From the NCBI GenBank assembly GCA_031761405.1, contig JASEVX010000005.1, forward strand, positions 38,983,590 through 39,047,589: a stretch of DNA of 64,000 bases, in the 5' to 3' direction. The DNA comes from Serripes groenlandicus (Eukaryota; Mollusca; Bivalvia; Cardiida; Cardiidae). The notes beneath the pieces were generated by a model. The model was not told the DNA's origin, made no database searches, and saw only the letters and a program-made list of their open reading frames with translations. Made by a program: the position numbers and the translations under genes. The first letter of the stretch is position 1. Every line of letters starts with the position of its first letter. Positions 55,237 through 64,000 of the stretch are shown in pieces.

Positions 55237-56068
55237 TTAAACAAGAGCACCGCGTACGGCACAGACGCTTGACTGATAGAAAACAGAAAAAAAGCTGAGC
55301 TGAACAAAAAACCTTAACCGGACGACCATGCCGCCAGGGTCATGACAATAGCTATCGTTTTTTCAAAAGTCGAGCTAAAACTGAGCTAAATGAAAAATTC
55401 AGAACTCCCAAGAAATTTATAAAAAAAAAAAAAATACAAAAATACAGGAAATTCAAAAAAGAATATTGAGCAAAATGCAAAGTTCAAAAATACAAGAAAT
55501 TCAAAAAAAATAACAAAACACAAACCTTAATCTCCCTTTTGCAATTTCGTCGCAGCGAGACAAAAACAACCCCTCTCCCTTCTGCCCATGATTTTCAGTG
55601 GATCACAATATTTTGAACAATCTTGGTAGAGGAACATTTTTGACCAATTATTTCCAAATCTAGCCAGTCCCATTGGACAAGAATTCTTTACTATAAACCA
55701 TAAAAGGAATACAAGCCCTGCTTCCTGGCAGCCATGATTTTTTATTTTCGTAATAATTTGAACAAAAAACAAGCAAATATTTGTGCCAAATTATTTTCAA
55801 AGTGGGCAAAAATTTTCTGGAAAGAAGATTTTTAAAATTTGGGCAGTTTCTGATGATGCAGTGACCAAAGTTATGAATTGAATTTTAATCATTGAATAAA
55901 TTGATTACGAGGACCACGTAACGTACATTCATTTGAGGTAAGGCTGGAAAGGACCCAGTGGACAAATTGTTGACAACGCATGACACAAGGCAAAACAAGG
56001 CTGATGACTGTCACAGGATGATCACAATAGCTTATCCAGAGCACTTTGTGCTCAGGTGAACTAAAAAC
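55237..56068 (+). mobile_element. Diverged ACAAGAG... repeat elements
   Basis: AAACAAGAGCACCGCGTACG head; A-rich simple repeats (55381-55520); a degraded GGCAGCCATG core (55728); end hairpin GAGCACTTTGTGCTC with AGGTGAACTAAAAA at 56038-56067. Confidence 0.65.
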
Positions 56069-56269
56069 AAAAACATTATTTCAACTGCAAGTGCAACAAT
56101 AAAAACAACTTATTCTAAGGTAATTCAGGTAAAGTTTTGGTAAAATTGTTAGGAAGTGGTTAAACTAGATAGTTGTTATTTAAACACACACACACATATA
56201 TGTCTACCCCTGGACAGCTTGTCCGTAATCGATACAGGATGTTAGAATAAAATGAGTATGGCAGAAATA

Positions 56270-57465
56270 TGGGCTCTGCAGTCTGCACATCATCTTAATA
56301 TCCTGAACATTTGTGGCAAGTAATTTCAAAATACTTCTAGCAGTACAGGACACGAAATAAAGTCATATGACCTTTGACCTAGATATAATGAACATTATAT
56401 AGCGAGTTATTTAAAAATCCTAACAGAATTTCAAGAGTTATGGAGCAGACATGAAATTTGACGGACAGACAGATGGACACTTTGCAACTTGTCTTGATAT
56501 CCTGAACATTCAATGTTATAAGATATATCAAACAGACAAGAAATAGTCTTATGACCCTTGACTTCTAAATGTGACATTGACCTTCAACTGAGCTGGCAAA
56601 ACATGCGCTCTGCTCATAATCTTAATTGTGGGGAGACTCATTTCAAAATCCTTCAAGTGGTTCAGGAACAGACATGAAAACAGTCATATGACCTTTGACC
56701 TTAACTAAGAGTGACCTTGACCTTCAACTCAGTTGGAAAAAACATGCCCTCTGCACATTTATGGGGAGTTATTTCAAGATCCTTCAAGAGATATGGAGGA
56801 GACATGAAATGGTCACATGACATTTTATCTCTAAAAGTGACCTTGACCTTCAACTCAGTTGGCAAAAACATGCTATCTGCACATTGTCCCAATTTGGTAT
56901 CCATTTATGAGGAGTTATTTCAAGATCCTTCAAGTAGTTCAAGAGATATGGAGGAGACATTAAATAGTCACACAACATTTGACCACAAAGAGTGACCTTG
57001 ACCGTCAACTCGGCTGGAAAAGACATGCCCTCTGCACATTGCCCATTATGGTATCAATGGCGAGTTATTTCAAAATACTTCAAGTGGTTCAAGAGATATG
57101 GAGGAGACATGAAATTGTCACATGACATTTTACCTCTAAAAGTGACCTTGACCTTCAACTCAGCTGGCAAAAACATGCCCTCTGCACATTGTCTCAATAT
57201 GTTGAACATTTGTGGAGAGTTTTTGAAATCCTTCAAGCGGTTCAATATATATTGTTCAAACATGGAATACAGTCATAAGAACTTTGATTTCTTAGTATGA
57301 CCTTGACCTTCAACTGAGCTGGCAGAAACTTGCACTCTGCACTTTGTCTCAATATGATGAATATTTTTTATTTCCAAATCTTTTAAGTGGTTCAAAAGTT
57401 ATAGAGCAGACAAGATTTGTGACAGACAGACAACCTAAGCACAATCAATATAACTTTCACGGATT
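56270..57465 (+). repeat. Tandem array of about 125-155 bp units downstream of the coiled-coil gene
   Basis: Units share GTGACCTTGACCTTCAACTC (56711, 56837, 56992, 57142, 57297), AACATGCCCTCTGCACATTG and AAGAGATATGGAGGAGACAT. It has GACAGACAGA at the end, like other pearl-type arrays. Minus-strand 3' UTR of the neighbouring gene could run into it. Confidence 0.8.
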
Positions 57466-57572
57466 ACATGGCTGGAAAGACACATACTTATAATCATTGA
57501 TGCTTAGCCTCAAGCCTTAGGGAATGGGAGGAACTCAACACAAATTGCTGACAATATTTTTGATACCCTATT

Positions 57573-57993
57573 TCAGAATTTGTAATAGTGATTATAGACA
57601 TCTTCTTCATGCGACAAAGCTTGTGCGATCACTACTGGCAAGCATACATCATTATTGGATTCTTTCCAGTTATTTTCCTTACATGGTCTTTTCTTCAATG
57701 ACACCATAACAGTAGGCCCATATTTTTCCATCGATGGCATTTTCGTTCTCTCCATTTTCTTCACTTGTGAAATAAGAAGATCAACCGGTGTCACTTCCTT
57801 CTTCATACACTCTGCCTCTCTCATGAAACATGCCGTTAGGTCTTGAGAGAGGTTTTCAAACTCAAACTTTTGGTGTTGTTGAAGTCTTTGTTCCTCCTCG
57901 CCATGGTGAAGGCCAAGTGCCATAATTTGTTGTTGCTTAACACAAGGCATAATAAATTGACTGTGATGAAGTTCATCAAACTGCCACCTTTGT
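57573..57993 (-). CDS. Last coding exon of the unrecognised gene
   Basis: The acceptor is ttttgcag; the frame continues QRWQFDELHHSQFIMPCVKQ and ends HEEDVYNHYYKF at a TGA (57573-57575). It has charged helical sequence and then VTPVDLLISQVKKMERTKMP. A possible AATAAA poly(A) signal on this strand (57367-57372) lies about 200 nt downstream, inside a tandem-repeat array. Confidence 0.85.
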
Positions 57994-60900
57994 CTGCAAA
58001 ACAAAACAGATTATATATTTCATCTTTGCCTTGGTATAAGTACCGGTATTGACCAATTCCTCAATTAACAATTATATGTACTTTGAAGCCTCTATTTCAA
58101 CCGGTTTTTTTTTTTAAATCAAGATGGCCCTAAATTGATCGTCTGAGTGATAGTATAGTAGCAAATGTGTACCTGCTAATATCTGGGAAATATTATCAAG
58201 AGTTGGCATGAAACAGCAAGAAGTGAAAACTAAATGAAACAGCTTAACATTAAAGGACAGTTGTAAAGTTTGTGCAATTTCCACCCTTTCTGATGCCTCA
58301 GCATCCAAAGTTCTATATAGCATTGATATTTTTGAACAATTTTGAAAGGGGAGCACTAAAGGTATATTCCTGTGTAGTATGGTTGAAATGGGTCCAGTTG
58401 ATTAGGCGGAGATGTCATTTGAAGCTTAACCCTTTCCCTCATACGACAGTTTTGCAGCAGACGACTTTGAACATATTTTGTCAAAAAATATAAAATCTCT
58501 ATAATTAAATGGATAACGTATGACTATAAATGGAAAACATTGTGTCAAAAGGCGAAATTGCTTGTTTTGAGCAATTTCTTCTTTAGTCACTATGTGTTCA
58601 AAAAGCCGTCTGCTGCAGAGAAAGCGTCTGTATGAGGGAAAGAGTTAAAGTTAATTTGACCCATTTTCTGATGTCATCTGGTTGTTATATCTTTCAACAA
58701 ATCAATATGGCTTGAACAAATTATGTAGAGGGTCACTGAAGGATGATTTCTACACAATTATCTTGAAATGTTGTAATTTTGCCCCCTTTCTTTTGCCGCC
58801 TGACTGCCATGTTTTTCAACTAATCAATATGGTTTGAACATTTTTTGTAGGTTACCCAAGGAATATTTCAACAAAATTATAATAGAATCTCACAAGCAGA
58901 TTCATAGATGAAGAATTTTAAAGATAAGGCATTTTTCCCTTTTTCTGATGCCACAGCAACCAAAGATCTTCATTGAATCTAAATCTTTGAATAAGGACCA
59001 CCAAAGGAACATTCCTTTGAAATTAGTCTGGTGGTTTAGAAGAAGATGTTGTTTAAAACTAAAAGTTGATGACGGATAGACAACAATGGACATTGGAAGG
59101 TGAATTAACATATAAGGATAATGAACCAGGCACCCTTACAGCCATGTTTTTTCAATAGCTGGGTCAAATTCAAAGTGAAACAATTTTGGTAGAGAGTCAC
59201 TAAAGGTACATCTGTGCCAAATAACTTTCAAATCGGGCTTGTACTTCAGAACGAGAAGATTAGTATGGGTTACTTTTTATTGATAATTGGAAACCAAGTT
59301 GTTTTTGGAATTCATTTCTTTGAACAGTTTTGAAAGAGGATCACATAAGGAACAACTTATTTCGATATTGGTCCTCTGTTTTAACCCTTTCCCTTCATAT
59401 AGACGCTTTCTGACGCCTCTGCAGCAAATAGTTTTTTGAAAACATAGTGACAAAAGAAGAAATTGCTCAAAACGAGCAATTTCTCCTTTTGACACAATGT
59501 TTTCCACTTTTAGTCATTGGTTATCCATTCAATTATTTTTTTGACAAAATATGTTCAAAGTCGTCTGCTGCAGAATTGTCCTATGAGGGAAAGGGTTAAG
59601 AGAAGTTCTTTAAAGATGCTTGTAGGAAAATGTGAACGGACAGACAGATTATGCTTGACAGTGAGTGATCACAAAATATCTTCCTGAAATTTGTGTTCAG
59701 GTGAGCTAAAACGTCGAGTAGATGGACAGATGTAAATGAACGGCGAGTGATCACAGTAACTCAAGTCCACACTTGGTGTTCAAGTGAGTTAAAAAAAAAA
59801 CTGCTCAAAAGTGGTTTTGACCAAATTGCAAGCAGCTGAGCTCTTTGAACCCTTTCCCACACACAGACACATTTTGGCGCTTGCCAATTTCTTTTTAATA
59901 CATGCGACAAGGGGAGAAATTGCTCATAAAAAGCATTTGCTATTCCTTTGGCCACAATGTTTTCATATATTCTATATATAGAGATTTTTCAATATTCTTG
60001 CCTTAAGAGTTTTCAAAGTCATCTGCTGCAGAATTGAAAGGAATGTGTCAGTGACTTGAAAGTGTACCAGCATATGAAATTTCATCAAAGTGAAAATACA
60101 ATGTAATGTGACCTATCATTGACCTGTGACAGGAAGTGTCTGTGATATGGACCTACTCACAACAATTAACCAAGGTCAAATCCAGCTTCTGTTAAATAAT
60201 TTTTCCATAATTCTTAAGAGGAATTTATAACATGATTGTGATAATGAGCTTAAATGCAAAGGTTAACCAAGGTCAAACTGAAACTTGAATAAGTAATAAG
60301 ATAATAAGTATAATTCTTAAGTATTTTAGAACACCAAATAATAGAGAGAATCACTCATACAATCAAGTTGAAATAACATATGATATTTCATTGACCAGCA
60401 ACAATTATTATCTTGGATACATGGATCTAAACACAAAGGTACAACAAAGTTTAACTCCAAACTATTTAGTTCATCCTGGCAAGTAGAGCAAAAGTGAAAT
60501 ATCATTGAAAACTAGTATAAATGGACCTAAACTCAAAGGTAAACCAAGGTCCGACTCAAATCAATTTCAGTCAGTTTTGCAAACTTTTAAGTTTATTTCA
60601 CCAAATGGCAATCTCTATATCAATCTTAATCATCAAGGTGAAATCTCATGTGAAATTCTGAAATTGCATCGACTTGAAACCGACTGAAATCTGTTGGTAG
60701 AAGAAGTCCACTTTAGGAACATTTGTGTGAAATTATTTTGCTATTTGGCCAGTGAATTAGGAGATGTAAATGAAGAACTTGTCTAGTTTTGTTGCTGGAG
60801 GTTATCTAGAAAGTGTAGAGAAGCAGAATGGTCCTTGTATTGGTCCACTAAAGTAACATTTCACTGATGATTTGTGTGCATTTTTTTTTAATTGGGTTAT

Positions 60901-63900
60901 TTGGTCAGGAGGAATGTTTTTTAAAGGTTTCTTTGCATTAGTGGAGAAGAACCGTTTGAACAATTTTTTAATGGGCCACCAAATCAGCAATTTCTCCTTT
61001 TGTCACAATAATTTCAAAAGTTGTCTGCTTCATCGGGGTCAGAATTCATCTGTATTGTTGAAAAGGGTTAAACCCTGTATTGTGGAAATTCAAAAAAATT
61101 GTATCGTTGAAACAACTCATTTGAATACCCATAATGTAGGGTTTGAATGTGTATATAATAACCTTTTCCGACATACAGATGCTTACTGACACCTCTGCAG
61201 CAGACAACTTATGAAAACAGTGTGGCAAATGGAAAAGTGTTTATAATAATGAGCAATTTCAACTTTTGACAGTTTTTTTGCAACAATAATACATTCATTT
61301 ATAAAGATTTTCCACATTTGAACCGAAAGAGTGTTAAAAGTCATCTGCTGCTAATTTCTTGTATGTGGGTAAGGGATAAGAGATATATTTCTGGGAAATA
61401 ACCAGCTTACTCATACTTAGTTTGATATCTAAGATGTCACTTCCTACCTTTTACGCAAGTTATCAAACTCCTCCCTGTGCCTGCTGCGTAGAAATGAACA
61501 TTTTCTGTAGCACTCTTGTTCCAATTGACGCAAGGCTGTAAGTTTTATTTGATCCAAATCTGCCTTCTGTTGCCTCAGTTTATTCATCACCTGACTCAGT
61601 GAACAATGATTCATTTTCTGGTGTCTAGTGTTAATTTCGCCTTCATAGAAATCAAGACAGCTTATCTTTTCCCCTTCTAATAAAGCAGGTTGGGTGTTAT
61701 CATTTTGTTTCGAATAATTCTGATGAAATGTTGAAGCTAATGTCAAATTAACTTCTGGTGATGGAATGTTATCACATTTCCATCTTTGTTTTACTTCTTC
61801 CATTGCATTATTATTCTTGTCATTTGCAAGAAAGGTCATGTCTATTGGTGAAACAATACTATTCACCTTCATGTTACAATAATTGTTGTTTTTGTTAACC
61901 ACAAGTAAAGGTTCTTGATTTGATTTCACTTTTTGAGAAGGAACATTTGTTTGCTTTTTCTTTGGGGAAGCAGTTTTGTTGTCTGTTATTTTATCTTTCA
62001 ATTCTATTTCAATCTCAATTTGTTTCACTAAAGTTGCTTCTTCTTCTTCTTTTGTAGAATCCTCTTGATCATTTGTACATTTTTCATATAAAATTGGGTC
62101 ATTACCTTCTTCACTCTGAAAGATCTCGACTTCAATATTGACTTTATTTTTTGTAGACTCTGGTTTAACTTTTTCAGGAGAAATTTCACTTTGTTTTACA
62201 ACCACATTCCTTTTTACTGGTGATTCCACTATAACAATAACATCAACTGGCGATGACAGACAAGGCCGTTCGCTATCGTAAGCAAACACATTAGCTGTAC
62301 TTGTTTGGCTTACAACAGTCTTTCCTTCACACTTTCTGTCACCTCTAATATCATCCTCTGCTAGAAATGACTCATCATCAATGTCTTTGTCTTCATAATC
62401 AATTTCTAATCCAAGTGTATCTTTTCTTAACAGGATATCTTCATCAATTTCAATGTCTTTTTTGGAAATGGTGGTTTCAACATTCTTAATTTTCTCCTCT
62501 GATCTGACTGCATTATTTTCCCCACTTTCACTCTGAGAAGTATTACTATTATCATCAGACTCTGCTAGTAATGTATCTTCATCAATTTCAGATTCATCAA
62601 AGTCATAAGCGCTTTCTAGTCCAAGGATATCTTCAGTTAGAAGTATGTCTTCATCATCTAGAAAGTCTATTTTTGAAATTGTGGCTTCAACATTCTTAAA
62701 TCTTCCCTCTGACTTGGTAGTATTTTCTGGTATACAAGATCTGCGAGCATCTTCAGAAAAATACGTACTATCTGAGATGGTTATATATATCCTACTTTCA
62801 TTTTTATATGAAGGATCAATAGAGTCTTGATTTTGACCAGGTGTGCAAGGATGAGAAAGATTATTGCTGTTGGTTTTTATTTTATTTCTTGTATGTTCTA
62901 ACTCCTCTTTTGAGAAAACTGAATCATCAACAGGTTCATTATTTAAAACTTCTTCAGTTTCTATATTTTGTCCAAAAAGTTCAAATTTCTCAGACTTACA
63001 GATTACTTTTCTTACATCATTGTTCTCCTCCTGATCAGAGTCCTCAACCAATGTAGAAGCATTGTATAACTTACTTACAAAATCTTTTTCAGAGTCATCC
63101 ATCCAAATGACTTTCCTGACATGTGAATTATTTCTAATCCTTGGTGTGCTGCTTTCAGGACTTTCTCTACTATCATTCATGTCTGTGGCCTTGCTGTATA
63201 CAACTGGTGTCTCACCAAATGCTTCAATTATTCCTCTTTCTTTTAATAATGTAAAAGCCTTTTCTATAGGTGAGAGATCACTGTTCAATTGAAGTTTCGC
63301 TTCAATGTTTTTTAATCTCTTCGGAGTAGTTTCAGAGTCAGCTTTTGATGACAAGTGTCTCTTTTTCCTACTCAAATCACCGCCATCTCTTCCTCCAAAA
63401 CATACCTTTCTTATCGGCATATCTACTTCAAAAACATCCATGTGATGATTTACATTGTTCGAGTATGAACCTTTATGGTTTATTGGCGTTTTGTTGTCAG
63501 CTTTCTTATTTCCCTTATGCAAAGTATCTGCAGTATCATCAAAATCTCTATCAATCTCATTCTCTAATGTTCCTTTATCACTAACATATATAACGGTTTC
63601 ATCTAAATCTGTGTCATTATTATGAACAATGGCAGCATTTTCATTTTCAGTCTTGTTGTCCTTAGTAGATTTTTCTTGAGAACCTTGGTCTTCATGGCCA
63701 AAATCATCAATTTGATTATCAAGTTTTTCCGTTATTCCTTGTTCAGTTTCACTGTCAATTTCGACTACAATCTCAATGACTGTTTTATCTTTATCATCTG
63801 AATTCACACTTGCATTCATATCCTGATGATGGCTGCAATTATCTGAATCTCTGACTGATGGGTTAACATTATCAGCAGAAAGATCATTTCCCACTCCCTC

Positions 63901-64000
63901 ATCACTTGCCTCATGTACATAAACACAAGGGGAAGATCCAATGTCAAATGGGTCAAACTTAATACATTCAGATTGGCTTTTATTGCTAGACTCTGGCTCC
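57573..64000 (-). CDS. Large acidic coiled-coil protein, C-terminal two exons (unrecognised)
   Basis: Two coding exons are seen. One runs from 61448 beyond the window edge (over 850 codons, open to 64000) and the other from 57573 to 57993. They join in phase: AAAAG|gtagga to tttgcag|A, giving ..LRKR-QRWQF... The long exon is rich in D/E/S/N/K and low in complexity. It has basic patches (RKKRH, PKRLK) that could be nuclear signals. It has several short hydrophobic runs beside acids (TVIEIVVEID, TVIYVSD, IYITISDS, VIVIVESP) resembling SUMO-interacting motifs. Three copies of an RKV[CI] motif are present, as is a 70-residue tandem duplication. Its end and the second exon form a conserved-looking charged helix (KLRQQKADLDQIKLTALRQL, then HREEFDNLRKRR, then EEEQRLQQHQKFEFENLSQD). 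I do not recognise the family. A nuclear scaffold or chromatin role is a guess only. Confidence 0.8.
57994..58435 (-). other. Intron of the unrecognised gene, no feature seen
   Basis: No exon-like sequence. GTTTGTGCAATTTCCACCC near 58270 weakly recalls the MITE core. Confidence 0.5.
58436..58648 (-). mobile_element. TTAA MITE, full length
   Basis: TTAACCCTTTCCCTCATACG to TATGAGGGAAAGAGTTAA; a short deletion in the GGCGTC arm. Confidence 0.9.
58649..59380 (+). mobile_element. Old, diverged GGCCATG-core repeats
   Basis: AATCAATATGGCTTGAACAA and AGAGGGTCACTGAAGG recur at 58700, 58830 and 59160 as decayed cores; no clear ends. Confidence 0.6.
59381..59599 (+). mobile_element. TTAA MITE inserted in the old core repeat
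   Basis: TTAACCCTTTCCCTTCATAT to CTATGAGGGAAAGGGTTAA; hairpin GCTC AAAAC GAGC. The old element resumes and ends at 59715 with CAGGTGAGCTAAAA. Confidence 0.9.
59848..60043 (+). mobile_element. TTAA MITE, diverged
   Basis: TGAACCCTTTCCCACACACA; the right terminus is lost after ATCTGCTGCAGAATTG. Confidence 0.7.
60044..60940 (-). other. Intron of the unrecognised gene, diverged repeat DNA
   Basis: Several loosely related stretches (AACCAAGGTCAAA at 60169, 60266 and 60542) suggest an ancient tandem-core element; no coding exon or clear ends. Confidence 0.45.
61157..61379 (+). mobile_element. TTAA MITE, 69 bp from the coiled-coil gene donor
   Basis: TAATAACCTTTTCCGACATA to TTGTATGTGGGTAAGGGATAA. 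A half copy (60985-61071) precedes it. Confidence 0.8.
61448..64000 (-). CDS. Long acidic exon of the unrecognised gene (5' end outside window)
   Basis: The frame is open from the window edge (first visible residues EPESSNKSQSECIKFDPFDI) to the donor gtagga at 61442-61447. No in-frame ATG with gene-start context is seen near 63.9 kb and the frame runs upstream, so the start lies outside. A single 2.5-kb exon is unusual beside the short DNAH1 exons and fits a rapidly evolving disordered protein. Confidence 0.85.
62360..62780 (-). repeat. In-frame 70-codon tandem duplication inside the long acidic exon
   Basis: Two units exactly 210 bp apart (for example GTGGCTTCAACATTCTTAAA at 62681 and GTGGTTTCAACATTCTTAAT at 62471) encode KNVEATISKIDF..DEDILL and KNVETTISKKDI..DEDILL, followed by LGLE and an acidic run. 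Confidence 0.88.

Noticed and set aside
56701..57300. Overlapping open frames of about 70-100 codons on both strands
   Set aside because: They follow the 125-155 bp tandem array; the repeated peptides (NSVGKNMPSAH, TELKVKVTF) reflect the DNA repeat, not a gene.
62645..63584. Plus-strand open frames antisense to the acidic exon
   Set aside because: They are shadows of the well-supported minus-strand reading frame.

Overview
This window is animal nuclear DNA: short exons with GT/AG borders sit in long AT-rich introns, no bacterial gene packing is seen, and interspersed repeats are very dense. Several repeat types (elements starting ACAAGAGGGCC and ending in a hairpin plus GAGCTAAAAA, tandem cores followed by ACGG microsatellites, tRNA-headed SINEs) resemble those known from bivalve molluscs such as the 'pearl' elements, so a bivalve is the best guess. 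That taxonomic call is inference.

Three protein genes are visible, all incomplete in the window. (1) Positions 880-6901, + strand: three internal exons of transaldolase (TALDO1), including the active-site lysine exon. (2) Positions 8887-43223, - strand: the first 28 coding exons (1605 codons, every junction in phase) of axonemal inner-arm dynein heavy chain 1 (DNAH1), from the start codon through the tail and linker to the Walker A and Walker B motifs of AAA1. A probable untranslated first exon and a perfect-consensus ciliary X-box lie near 44.3 kb. (3) Positions 57573-64000, - strand: the last two coding exons of a large, acidic, low-complexity, unrecognised protein with a C-terminal coiled coil. 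DNAH1 and TALDO1 face each other across a 200-N gap (8197-8396), and both stop there with their 3' halves missing. The gap therefore hides a lot of sequence or is a false join.

Most of the remaining DNA is repeats. The dominant family, with roughly 60 copies or fragments, is a MITE of about 230 bp bounded by TTAA with termini CCCTTTCCC...GGGAAAGGG and a nested central palindrome. One copy (7810-8039) sits beside its own empty site (8111-8160). This shows from sequence alone that insertion duplicates TTAA, as in piggyBac-type transposition. A second layer is Helitron-like or pearl-like elements with about 145-170 bp tandem cores, ACGG tracts and a covarying 3' hairpin; these fill the intergenic stretch 45-57.5 kb. 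SINEs and other MITEs are also present, some nested in each other.

I found no multi-gene accessory system. The most notable discoveries are the TTAA MITE family with its filled/empty site pair, the gap that truncates two genes, and the nested transposon history.
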